Source: Phoronis australis
Lineage: Eukaryota > Phoronida > Phoronidae
Reading direction: 5' to 3'
DNA: 38,032 nt
Assembly: GCA_002633005.1 (NCBI GenBank)
Contig: NMRA01000138.1
Span: forward strand, 307,005-345,036
A program made the position numbers and the translations under genes. Under the pieces are notes generated by a model, which worked only from the letters and a program-made list of their open reading frames with translations, had not been told where the DNA came from and made no database searches. Within the stretch, counting starts at the first letter, position 1; each line of letters opens with the position of its first letter. This document shows positions 1-12,700 of the stretch, piece by piece.

Positions 1-50
1 AGTTTAGTTTCCAACTTTGGCTGGTTTATGTTCGTGATGTCTGATCAGTT

Positions 51-140
51 TCCGAGCCACTGGTCGGGATAACGAGTCAATCCGGCCGGCCGCGATGGGC
101 CTGACCGGGCTCGGTCCGAGCCACTGGCCAGGATAACGAG
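51..140 (+). repeat. Two-copy GC-rich repeat
   Basis: A 26-base block starting TCCGAGCCACTGG and ending GATAACGAG occurs at 51-76 and 115-140, with two mismatches. It frames a GC-rich spacer. Confidence 0.7.
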
Positions 141-913
141 CGTTTTGCGTGTTTAGAACTCAAAAAATCACAATTCTAAACAACACAGACTAGGTTCTCC
201 TGTCTGTATCTCACGAAAAAATACTTCGAATTTATCTCCGAAAAGACCCCAAACTCCTGCTACGGACCTTATTGGAATGCCGAGCCGTTGTAGGCTACGG
301 CTGTTTCCAAATACCAATAAATCCGTAACAAGCGAAATAAAACAACACGTTTTTATACGAACTCGGTGTATTTTTAAGGGTTTTACATCGAAGTTTGAAG
401 ATTTATTGGTGTAAAACGATGAATTCAAGCGATAAGCTGACACCAGTAACCCATGTTGTGAATTGCTGAACAGACTGCGTGTGAAACCAATTACGTCATT
501 GGATAATTTCAAAACCTCAGTCTGCTGTCAGGTGTCAGGTAATGCAACCGCGCGTGCTGTTATGGAGTAGAACTACTCGATCTAAATTGATACAAATTAG
601 GTTGTTTTTGGGTGGCATGCTCCTTTAATACGCTCCGCAAAATTTTTGCTGTACAAATTTTCTCGCAACACGCACTCGTTGTATAGCTTGAGCATTAAAT
701 TAAAGGTTTAAGAAATACAGGAGCAATTTTGCGCATTTAATTGTGCGTGTAAAAGGTTTTATGGATTCGTACCGAATTTGTTGCTGCAACTTGTCTCATG
801 GGCCTGTACCCGGCGCGTGAATTCGGCTATTGCGCAAGTCGACTGTAGCAAGGTGACCAGTGAAAATGTATGGCAGCAGGCCAGTGGGCGTGTGTGCTTT
901 CTAGTCTCTTATT

Positions 914-1279
914 ATGAAAACCATTGAAGGCAATTATCAGCACCTGCAAACAAGAATTTTGAAGTATGGAGAATTTCAACAGGAGTTTGCTGTAGACTTA
1001 GTCGCGAAGCTGCTGACATTCCAGCCACAGTTACTGCCGGTCCTTCGAAGCAATTATAGCACATATATACGATTTTTTAAGAATGGCAAGGGTGCGTTTT
1101 GTGTTGACGGAAATGTCCATGGCGTCGAGGAATCTGAGGCATTTAATGATGAACAAGTGTTGTGGCTTAATTTGGAAAAACACTTAGCAAAACTAACTTC
1201 CAAGTATGCATACTGTGGCGGAATTAGGAAATACGATTATGGCAGTGCTAAATGTAGCAGAGCCACAAAGTGTGCTTAA
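914..1279 (+). CDS. Unidentified 121-codon frame
   Basis: An uninterrupted frame from ATG, preceded by a TTTCTAG that could be a splice acceptor. The product is of ordinary composition (GEFQQEFAVDLVAKLL, NYSTYIRFFKNGKGAFCVDG) and looks more protein-like than nearby random frames. I do not recognise it. A second open stretch at 1334-1534, ending at a gtgaga donor in phase 0, could be another exon of the same gene. A lone, decayed coding fragment of a mobile element is the alternative. Confidence 0.3.
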   Translation: MKTIEGNYQHLQTRILKYGEFQQEFAVDLVAKLLTFQPQLLPVLRSNYSTYIRFFKNGKGAFCVDGNVHGVEESEAFNDEQVLWLNLEKHLAKLTSKYAYCGGIRKYDYGSAKCSRATKCA

Positions 1280-1333
1280 ATGGTAGGAAATTAGGCATAA
1301 CATTTCTGTAGCAGATAAAAGGTTGATTGGCGC

Positions 1334-1534
1334 AGGAGAAGGCCGAGGTCTTCAATGCTCAGAAAGATTTCGACAGGCAAGAGACTTGCCAAGAAAATGG
1401 CACAGTTGAGTCCGGGCATTCTAAATGAAAGAACTGCAGCCAATTCCAGTTACTCGGTGCAACTTCTCTCACCCGACGGCGTTGTTTCACGATACCGCAA
1501 CCTCAAACAACGTCAAAGAAACGAAACGCTGAGG
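1334..1534 (+). other. Possible exon fragment, unidentified
   Basis: This stretch is open between a GCGCAG acceptor-like site and GAGG|gtgaga. It encodes a basic Ser/Arg/Lys-rich segment (LLSPDGVVSRYRNLKQRQRN). A second frame from 1336 is also open for about 30 codons. Without a match to any family, neither can be preferred. Confidence 0.2.
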
Positions 1535-3387
1535 GTGAGATATTTCAGAGTATTAATATTTATTCTTGGATACAGGTGTCCACCTCAAAATGAATAACCC
1601 ACGGTCATTCTTTATGCCGATAGCAATATTTTCGCCAACTGAAGAAGAACAGGAATCATAGACATCCCGCGCGCTCCGTCTATGGTTCTGACACTTCAAA
1701 CTTTCAACACGATAGGTAGCCGCAGAAAGTTCGATGTTGACCTCATTCTAATCTTCTCTGCAATCCACAGTCTGGGGACGAAAACAATTCAAATCCGCTC
1801 CTCGAAATAGGGCTTGCTTAGCTGGAATTCAGGACTGCAGTGATGAGAGTGTTTTCACCTCCTGATTGCGAAGCGATCGAGTTAGATGTGGTATCTCTCA
1901 GCGGGAGGTCACCGCTTCGTGCACTCAAGCGGTCGACAACAACTAAACTGACGAAAGTCTCAGAACTCCCACATGCAAATTTGATATGCAAATGAGGGAG
2001 TACTTGACTACTGCGCCATCTATACATCGACGGAAAAGCTTAAATACCCGTGACTGCGTGTGGGAAATTGCGATTGCGTGCGCTGAAGTCGATATTTTCA
2101 AAGTACAATTACACCACTGTTTAAGGTTGAAAAGTGAGTTTTTTGATATCCTTCTATAGAAAAAGCTTTAATCTCTCTGATAAAATCATCTGTTACTTTT
2201 TAAACGAAACTTAAGTCCTGAAATTAGTCCGGGGAAGGAGGCCAAAAACGGCGGTTTAGCTAGTTGTCCCTTCCTGGTTATCTCTTCCTGATGTTAGCAG
2301 TAAAGTAGAACGTGTTTTATTTAGCACTTGTTGATCTCATCTGGTGAAGAACATTCGAGAATTCTTTTCGGTGAGTCACCAAGTGACTGGATGCATGACA
2401 GTCTAGCAGTTATTTTCCAGGAGATTCGAGGGTGTGCAAAGGTTCGGAAGTGTTCACTATCAGTAGGTTATTTTGACTTTATAAACACCAATTTTGGTTA
2501 ATTAAATAATTCCGCCTAAAAATAACAAGAACATTTTTACGGTATTTGAAACTTTTGGAAATTAGCGCCATTATTTATTTATTGTCGTTGCTATGCTACC
2601 TGTTCCATGAATGGATAGTTCCCGAAGACTAATGTCTTCGATGACAGGTACATGTATGTAGAGTGCGCGCTTCCTGGCCCCGTGCTTTTAACAAAGGTCA
2701 ATTTTGTATTAGTGCGTTGATTCGCGGTTTTCACGTGTACAACGAAATTTGGATTAATGTTAAGAGAGAAGGTCTGTACGGGAAAGATACAATACAATAA
2801 AATCCCTTTGACAAGTATGCTGCGTCTGTTCTGAAAGGCCAGGCCATAATGGGACACTTCCTTGCAAGATCAACAAAACTTTTGCATTCTTTTTGAAGAA
2901 TGGTGGAAGTTTGAAGTGTATAGTCTCAGCTAAATACCAACATAGCGGCGAGGCTCATGGTCTACAAATTCCGCACTCAATGTCTTTCTTCAGGACCGTC
3001 AGATCTTATTGATAAATTGAAGATGTTACTGTAGAATTTTAGAACTGTAGGCAACTAAGGTAAGGCATTTTTTGCATGTTCACGGCGTTCATGAGACGGA
3101 TGCTTATTTTAGCGAAGTCTGAAATCGCATGGGGGGCGCTTATAGGGGCATGGGTGCTTATTAGGGCGAATACAGTAAGTGCTTTTTTCACTTAAAATGT
3201 ATTTTTGACGAATTTAGCACCTGAAACTTTATTTGTCTTAGTTTGACTTTCATGCATTTGTCGTGACCTAATAAGTTCTGTATGAGGTCTTAAACAATGG
3301 AAGATATCTTGTTACGAGGGCATGAGTAGATGTGGTATTTTTGTAGAATTATTGTGATTTAAATGGATGTTATGTTGTGATTTGTAG
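1535..3387. other. No gene recognised upstream of the MANSC exon
   Basis: I searched this stretch for the missing signal-peptide and first MANSC exons (paired cysteines as in CC...C) and found none. Donor-like gtgagt sites at about 2133 and 2371 could end 5' UTR exons, but nothing confirms them. Confidence 0.5.
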
Positions 3388-3748
3388 GAAGGAGATGGGT
3401 TAGATGGTGGGAGGCAGTGTTACTTGTTCAATTGTGGCTCTCCAAACAAGTGTACATTCACTCATCACAGACACTACGTCTCTATGAGCGTGAAGAAGTT
3501 GGTGAATCAACACGTGACTGAGCTAAAGGATCTGAGTAAGTCAGTGCCTGACACTGAACCTGGCAGGGACTCCGAAGAGATTGGGGAATTCCCCGGGGAT
3601 AATGAAGTTGAGGAGGAAGAAGCTCCACCCATCACAACTGAGCGCACGGTGATGCCATCCACTACTACAACTACCGTCTCCACAACAATGATGACAACCT
3701 CCCTACCAGCTACAACTCCAGCGTCCACCACAGTAGAGCCCAGAGTTG
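3388..3748 (+). CDS. Exon: MANSC second half and Ser/Thr/Pro stalk
   Basis: The exon follows a TTTGTAG acceptor in phase 0 and ends GTTG|gtaagt in phase 1. It opens with EGDGLDGGRQCYLFNCG, then KCTF, the typical end of a MANSC domain (CYLFNC...C.F). Next come a Glu/Asp-rich stretch and a Thr/Ser run of mucin-like composition, which suggests an O-glycosylated extracellular stalk. The first cysteines of the MANSC domain must come from an upstream exon that was not found. Confidence 0.85.
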
Positions 3749-6700
3749 GTAAGTACAATGGTCTGCTTGTATTTAATGCTGCAGTTCCTTTGGTTATCAG
3801 TTTTCAAAGTGAGACGAATGTACTCCTGCAAAATGGGTCTCGTCATAGTTTTCCTTTTTATGATAGGACTTTGATTTTGTTGCTGTGAAGAACGTGGCAA
3901 GAATTTGTCAGCAAAAATGGTTAAAAAGTCACAGGGTAGTCTAGTTCTGACAAAAATTTGCACTTCAATCCAATAATGGGTTATCTCTCCATTGTAAATA
4001 AAAATCGATTCAGCAATGGAAATTTCAAGTCTAGTTTGGTAAACTCAAATAGCATTTTTCATGATTACACATAGTCGACAATGGTGAAAATGTTTTTTGC
4101 TGCAGTTAAAAAGTACAAACTTGTGTTTTGTTATACCTTATCACCTCTCGTGCTTGATATGCTAAAAATTGGAATACTGTTTTTTGAAAAATAATTTTGC
4201 AGTAATGGAGGTTGGTGTTAAATTTCTTGATAGACAGTCAATACGGAGACGGTGATCACAGTCTCTACTGGCTCCGCAGTAGAGACTGTGAAGCTCCTAT
4301 AGGCACTTCATACCATCTGGTGCACGCAGTTTTAAAAATGGTGAGTTATTGATTTTGGGAACTGAATGAGGGACTGCTTGAAGAAAAAGTTTGATAACAG
4401 AGTATTTGATGTTCGAGTTGGAAGGAATTATATATGTCAACGGCCTCCTAAGGTGTCCCTTTGTGAGCAAAAGGTATTTATAACAATGTGGCTTTGACAT
4501 TTTAGTCAGTGCAAAGCATAATTCGCTGAAAAGCTTCCGGCGTATGAAGCTCCTATAGGAGCTCCACCGTCCTACGTGCCAGTAGGAGGGTGGTCACTGT
4601 CTAGTCAATATGTAGCTTTTGATGTCAAAAATGAGTGCAAAATTGTTGTGCATTTTGGATTCGCTAAATAAAGTCACTGTGCACATGTTGAGACTCCTGC
4701 GTGCGTGGTAATTTGATGTCAGTCTGTCTGTGTGTCTACTTGTAGTGGCCATGCTGCATCACTGCAGGCCACAAGATAAGTGTGATGGTGAAAAGACGGA
4801 GTGTATTGATGGCTTCTGTAGGTGCAAGACCGGATATCACCCCAAGAACGGTGTATGCAGTGAGTACTTTGTCATAAATATTGTTAACACATGAAGAGTC
4901 TGTGCTTGAATGTATGTTTGTACATTGCTCATGGTCACGTAGCCAACAATTTAAAATGTACACTTACTCTACGCTATTTGAGTGCAGGCCACCATTCTCA
5001 GCGTCATGGAGAGGTTGGGTTTGAATCCCATTCAAGTAATTTTTATGCGCCCACATATTTATATGTGGACGCATTATGCCGTCATCTCTGTCCGTCCGTC
5101 CGTCCGGGCGGCGTCCGTCCGGCGTCCGGCGTCTGGCGTCCGGCGTCCGCTGCTCTATCTCCAAAACCCTTTGACATACGTTCATGAAATTTGGCGCATA
5201 TGTTCCATTCATGAATGGGACGGCATGTGCGAACTTTCGGACGGATCCGACTACCGGTGTGCCCCCTAGTGGCAATTTTAGTTTTTTACGTTTACCTTTG
5301 TATCTTCAAAAGTCCGGAACGGATTTTCATGAAATTTGGTATGTAGGCACCTAGTAGTGAGATGACGCTATCCTGCCGTTTTCAGATGGATTCGACATAG
5401 TTTGCGCCACCTAGTGGCCATTTTTAGTGTTTTCGAGTCTGTTTTTGTGCGTCCACCCCTCTATCAACCAAACCGCTCAAAGGATGATTGTGAAAATTGG
5501 CATGTATATGCTTACTATGTAGAGGACGGTTGACGATGATTTTCCGACGATTTCGACTACTGTGGCGCCTCCTAGTGGCAGTTTTGTTTTTTTGCGCCTA
5601 TGGCTGTATCTCCTAAACCGTTCGCAGGATCTTTACGAAATTGTGTAAGTATATTTATATGATGTTAACAACGGAAGATGACGACTTTTGGACGGATCCG
5701 ACTACCGGTGTGCCCCCTAGTGGCAATTTTAATTTTTTTACGCTTACCTTTGTATCTTCACAAGTCCTTATTGGATTTTCATGAAATTTGGTATGTAGGC
5801 ACCTATTAGTGAGATGACGCTATCCTCCCGTTTTCAGATGGATTCGACATAGTTTGCGCCACCTAGTGGCCATTTTTAGTGTTTTCGAGTCTGTTTTTGT
5901 GCGTCCACCCCTCTATCAACCAAACCGCTCAAAGGATGATTGTGAAAATTGGCATGTATATGCTTACTATGTAGAGGATGGTTGACGATGATTTTCCGAC
6001 GATTTCGACTACTGTGGCGCCTCCTAGTGGCAGTTTTGTTTTTTTGCGCCTATGGCTGTATCTCCTAAACCGTTCGCAGGATCTTTACAAATTGTGTAAG
6101 TATATTTATATGATGTTAACAACGGAAGATGACGACTTTTGGTCGGATCCGACTACCGGTGTGCCCCCTAGTGGCAATTTTAGTTTTTTACGCTTACCTT
6201 TGTATCTTCAAAAGTATTGAACGGATTTTCATGAAATTTGGTATGTAGGCACCTATTAGTGAGATGACGCTATCCTACTGTTTTCAGATGGATTCGACGT
6301 AGTTTGCGCCACCTAGTGGCCATTTTTACTGTTTTCGAGTCTGTATTTTTGCGTCCACCCCTCTATCAACCAAACCGCTCAAAGGATGATTGTGAAAATT
6401 GGCGTGTATGTGCTTACTATAAGGAAGACAGCTGACAATGATTTTCAGACGATTTGGACTACTGTGGCGCCTCCTAGTGGCAGTTTTGTTTTTTTGCGCC
6501 CATGGCTGTATCTCCCAAACCGTTTGCAGGATCTTTACTAAATTTAGCAAGTGTATTTATGTGATGTTGACAACGGACGATGACGACTTTAGGATGATTC
6601 TGATTACCGGTATGCCTCTAGTGGCAATTTTAGTATTTGCCTCTAGTGGCAATTTTAGTATTTTACATTGACCTCTGTATTTTCATAGGTCTTCAGGTGT

Positions 6701-9700
6701 ATACTTTGTGTTACTTCGTGACTGTGAAGGAAAAGTTCCAAGTAGAAATTTGTTTCTGGCATTCTAATGCTGTGCTAATCTCGTATGTTGGTAAATTTGT
6801 TTTTAATTCTATGTTTCTGTGGTGCTTTAAGCAACTGGTGTATAGGATGTGCTTGTATTATGAAGATTACTCACATTTTGCCCCTAGCCTATTGAGGAGA
6901 CAATGACCATGCCTTTCCATTTTGCAAAGTATGCCCTCTACTGGCCACTTTATGGTACCAATAAACAACCCTAGAAGGATACCGTATGCGGTGCAATTGT
7001 GGGCGCATTTCAACGCTCTGCGTTGCTCTTGTTTAACATGTTTGCAAAAAACATTAATTTTCACTCTCTGAATGCATCTCTATGGTCATCGTTTGATCAT
7101 TTGAAGACTGAATGAAGAGGAAAGGCTATTCTTCAGAGGTAGGAAAGTCATGCATTTTCTTCTAGAATGTGTTACCTTGGTAATTTATAACACTATCTGC
7201 TGGTGCTACTAAGGTTATCACTGAAAGGATCATAAGAGAAGAGAAGGAGAAGTAAGTGTAGGTCAAATGTAATACGTGAATCTGTGCCGGTCTTGTTTAC
7301 TAGGAATGAACTGCAATCCACACTTAGAGTTTGAGTGTACCAATGGGGACGCTAAGATCAATGGTCCAGACTGTATTGCTGTCTATGATGCCTGTGACGG
7401 TATCGCTCAGTGTGCTGATGGATCTGATGAACAGTTCTGTGATAAGTCTGAAGGTAAACCTAATGCTAAATCTTAATTTATAAAGATGTGTGTCAGTGCC
7501 TGTGATTGGTGTTTACAACTGACTTATTTATGTTTGTGCAAAGTGAAGAGTTGCTTGGAAAGTTTGTCCTGAAATTGATGCAGTTTGGCAACGTGACATG
7601 TTACTAAAGTGAATCAGGGCTTGGAATTTTCCACGGAAACGCGGATTTCCGCTTTTTTCAAATGTTCTTTCCGCGCATTTTATTATATTTCCGCGTAAAA
7701 AAAATCGGATTTGATATAAAATTTCTGCGGCAAATTCCTTTCTTACCGCGGCGTTGCAGACGACGTTCACCTGGAAAAGCGGAAGTTGCTCTTTATGTTT
7801 CGGAGGAACGTAAATTGTCAACATTGCCGGGGCATCTGGGATATCGTGGTGGGATTTTCAATGGCAACTCGTGTTAGTGTAAACCGCTGCATCAAATACT
7901 GCGGCTCTGCAGCCAAAAATGTGTGGGTTGGGAGTGGACGGACGAGCTAAAAGGACTCAGATGCATGCTACTGATGGTGGTAACGTTCTTTTTTTTTTAG
8001 TCCTCCCGATGTTTGTCGGGGAAAGGTTCACACCGACCATTTCAAGGCTGGGTAGCGCGCATGATTTGGGCCGTAAAAGTTTCCGCGTTTTTTGTCATTG
8101 GTCATTCCAAGTCCTGGTGAATGATACTCAAAAATAGTCATCACATAGTTTTTATTATGCGCCCACATATTTATATGTGGACGCATTATGCCGTCATCTC
8201 CGTCGGTCTGTCCATCCGGCCGGTGTCCGGCCGGCGTCCGCTGCTTTATCTCCAAAACCCTTTGACATACGTTCATGAAATTTGGCACATGTGTTTCATT
8301 CATGAATGGGACGGCATGTGCGAACTTTCGGACGGATCCGAATACCGGTGTGCCCCCTAGTGGCAATATTAATTTTTTACGCTTACCTTTGTAGCTTCAA
8401 AAGTCCTGAACGGATTTTCATGAAATTTGGTATGTAGGCACCTATTAGTGAGATGATGCTATCCTGCCGTTTTCAGATGGATTCGACATAGTTTGCGCCA
8501 CCTAGTGGCCATTTTTAGTGTTTTCGAGTCTGTTTTTGTGCGTCCTCCCCTCTATCAACCAAACCGCTCAAAGGATGATTGTGAAAATTGGCATGTATAT
8601 GCTTACTATGTAGAGGATGGTTGACGATGATTTTCCGACGATTTCGACTACTGTGGCGCCTCCTAGTGGCAGTTTTGTTTTTTTGCGCCTATGGCTGTAT
8701 CTCCTAAACCGTTCGCAGGATCTTTACAAATTGTGTAAGTATATTTATATGATGTTAACAACGGAAGATGACGACTTTTGGTCGGATCCGACTACCGGTG
8801 TGCCCCCTAGTGGCAATTTTAGTTTTTTACGCTTACCTTTGTATCTTCAAAAGTCTTGAACGGATTTTCATGAAATTTGGTATGTAGGCACCTATTAGTG
8901 AGATGACGCTATCCTACTGTTTTCAGATGGATTCGACGTAGTTTGCGCCACCTAGTGGCCATTTTTACTGTTTTCGAGTCTGTATTTTTGCGTCCACCCC
9001 TCTATCAACCAAACCGCTCAAAGGATGATTGTGAAAATTGGCGTGTATGTGCTTACTATAAGGAAGACAGCTGACAATGATTTTCAGACGATTTGGACTA
9101 CTGTGGCGCCTCCTAGTGGCAGTTTTGTTTTTTTGCGCCCATGGCTGTATCTCCCAAACCGTTTGCAGGATCTTTACTAAATTTAGCAAGTGTATTTATG
9201 TGATGTTGACAACGGACGATGACGACTTTAGGATGATTCTGATTACCGGTATGCCTCTAGTGGCAATTTTAGTATTTGCCTCTAGTGGCAATTTTAGTAT
9301 TTTACATTGACCTCTGTATTTTCATAGGTCTTCAGGTGTATACTTTGTGTTACTTCGTGACTGTGAAGGAAAAGTTCCAAGTAGAAATTTGTTTCTGGCA
9401 TTCTAATGCTGTGCTAATCTCGTATGTTGGTAAATTTGTTTTTAATTCTATGTTTCTGTGGTGCTTTAAGCAACTGGTGTATAGGATGTGCTTGTATTAT
9501 GAAGATCACTCACATTTTGCCCCTAGCCTATTGAGGAGACAATGACCATGCCTTTCCATTTTGCAAAGTACAACATACTACATATATGCCCTCTACTTGC
9601 CACTTTGTGGTACCAATAAACAACCCTAGAAGGATACCGTATGCGGTGCAATTGTGGGCGCATTTCAACGCTCTGCGTTGCTCTTGTTAGCCTTATTGTG

Positions 9701-12700
9701 GACCATCCACTTAGTGTGTGTGCTGTCGCGCAACATGCATTGCATTATCTTGTTGTTTTGGAGCAGTCTGGTTGGAGACCATTCTACAAGACTGGTGCAC
9801 AGCTTCTTGTTGAGAAACCTAAAAAAGGTCAGGGAAAAATCTGTTAACTGTAATGGTGCCCTTAGTAAGCCTTTCTTAACATATCTACAAAGCCACCAAA
9901 ACACACCTAGCAATAAACATTGATATGCACCTTCAGATTTATATGTTTGCGCTTTATGCCATCATCACTGTCCGTCCAACATTTTATGCCATCATCACTG
10001 TCCGTCCAACATCCGCTGCTCTTTCTCCAAAGGCCTTTAACTTATGTTCATGAAATTTTGCACATATGTTCCTTTCATGGATGGGGCAGCAAGAGCAAAC
10101 TTTCGAACAGATCTGACTTCTGATGTGCCCCGTAGTGGCAATTTCATTTTTCTTTAATATTACTTCTGTATCTTCAAAAATCCTCAGTGGATTTGCATAA
10201 AATGTGGCAAATAGACATCTAGTAGTGAGATGACGCTGTTCTTACGTTTTTTGGTAGATTCTAGGTATTTTGCAACATCTAGTGGCTATTTTTTACTGTT
10301 TTTGAGTCTGTTTTTTGGTGTCTGCCACTCCATCAACCAAACCAGTGGCATATATGTTTCTACTGTGAAGAGGACGGCTGACGATGATTTTCCGACGGTT
10401 TCGTCTACTGTAGCATCTTTTGGCAGTTTTTTTGCGCTCATGGCTTTATCTTCTAAAACTCTCTGTAGGATCTTTATTACATTTAGTGTATTTATATGAA
10501 GTTGACAACGGACGACGACGACTTTCAGATGGTTCGAAGAACGCTGTGCTCCCTAGTGGCAATTTCGTTTTTTCCGTTTTGCTCCGTTTCTCTGAAGTTC
10601 CTTGATTGATTTTTATGCACCCACATATTTTTATGTGGGTGCATTGTGCCGTCATCTCTGTCTGTCCAGCATCTGCTGCTTATCTCCAAAACCCCGTGAT
10701 GTATGTTCCTGAAATTTTGCATATATGTTCTTTCGTCGATGGGATAGCATGAGTGAATTTTCGGACAAATCCGGCTACCAGTGTGCCCTTTAGTGGCAAT
10801 TTTATTTTTTTCACGTTTGCCTCTGTATCTTCGTTGTTCCTTTACAGATTTTCATGAACTTTGACAGTTAGGTATCTATTAGTTAGGTGATGCCACCTTC
10901 ACGTTTTCAAATGGATTTGACGTATTTTTGCGCCACCCAGTGGCCATTTTTACTGTTTTCTAGTCTAGGCCAAACCACAGTAAGGGTGGCTATGGAAATT
11001 GACAGATATGCTCTTACTGGAAAGAGGACGGGTGATAATGATTTTCAGATGGCTCTGACTGCAGCGGGTCATCATAGTGGCAGTTTTTTGCATCCATGGC
11101 TATATCTCCTGTACCCTCTGCAGGATCTTTGTTAATTTGGCAAGTGTATTGATGTGAAGGTGACGACGACTTTCAGACGGATCCAACAATTGTGCCATTT
11201 TTATTATTTTTGAGTCTGTTTTTGGCGTCCGCCTCTCCGGCTGTCAGCCAAATCACTCTTAGGATGATTATGAAAATTGACATATATCTTCTTACTGGAA
11301 GAGGACATGTAACAATGATTTTTAGAAGGCGGCAAATACTGTGGCACCACCCAGTGGCAGTTTTGTTTTTGACTCATCTGTGGCTTTGTCGCCTAAACCA
11401 TCTGCAGGTTGAATTAGGCAAATGTATTCATATGAAGGTTACAACGGATGACAACAGCGTTCAGATGTATCCAACTCCTGCTGTGTTTCCATGTGGTGTT
11501 TTTTTCTCCAATTTCCTCTATGTTTTTGGGGTTCTATGGTAGATTTGACTGTTTTTGGCGTCCATCTCTCTTTTTGTATAGTATTAGTTTGACTTCTGTG
11601 GCACCCCTAGTGGCAGTTTTTTTCACATCCACATCTATTTCTCCCCGGTGGATGTTTGTGAAATGTGGCAAATGTATTTCTATTACAGATGACAACGTTT
11701 GGATGTATCTGACTACCACTGTGCCCCCCAGAGCCAGTTTTATTTTTGACGTGCTTGCCATGTGTGCTCTTATTGAGAAGAGCATTGCTGATTTGCTATG
11801 CACCCCTTATAGGCTATTTTATGTTTACTAGCATTTCTTTGTTTAGTAGGAATGTTGAAAATAGTAATCATTCCTTGTATCTGCGTTATATGCTCCGCTT
11901 TGCTCTTCATTTTACAATAAAGTTTACCCTAGGAAACATTAAAAGTATTAGAATAATTGACAATGTGTAGCAATTTAGGATTGAAGTTGGTAATGTGTGG
12001 GGTGAAACCACATTCCTACTCCTGAGCGGTACAGCTGTTAATAGTTCATGGAATGACCTAATTCGTTGCCCAACCTCTAAATGAAGTTTCAGGTACATGT
12101 TCCTGGTGTTGTATACTTTAAATGTCTGTGAGATTTGTAATTTTGAGGTCAGAGGTAGGATGTGTATGACATTTGAGGTCAGAGATAGCATGTGCATGAC
12201 TTTTCAATCTTTTGTTGTAGGAGAGTTAGCTACAGTGGACAAGTCAGAGGAAGAACATTCACAGTTGAATAGTGCACGGACTGGTAGTGGTGTTGGTGCA
12301 AATGAGGAGACTCAGACTGTATTCAGATGGGAGGACAGGCCTGGTGATGGTCCTAGTGACAGTGTTAAAGCAGGGGAGAGCTTGGATGGAAAGGGTAAGA
12401 CTAGCAGTCATAGTTTATACAGTGGTGGTGAGGATGGGTATCGGGATGAGGTGGAGGGGGGTGTAGGCTTACCTCAATTGAGGGGTGACGAGCCACACAG
12501 TGTACGTGTGTTGGGTAATCTGAGAAAAATGGAGCCTCATTACAGAGCATGGAACAAGGAGGGCAATGTTGATGACAAAGAACTAGAGTCAGAGTCATCT
12601 GAAGTCAAGTTGGGGTCTCCTGAGGTAAGGGCGGGGTCATCCAAGGTCAAGTCTCGTGTAGGGCTAAGTGATCGTCGTGGACACCATATTGCTCGTGTAG

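Noticed and set aside
3507-3758. Minus-strand frame over the Thr-rich exon
   Set aside because: It is the shadow of the plus-strand ACN/ACC-rich Thr codons, read as Val/Gly.
5012-5035. GGTTTGAATCCC, like a tRNA B box
   Set aside because: No A box, no acceptor stem and no cloverleaf around it.
5978-9545. Paired identical open frames in elements A and B
   Set aside because: They follow the repeat units, occur on both strands and match no protein family; they are by-products of the duplication.
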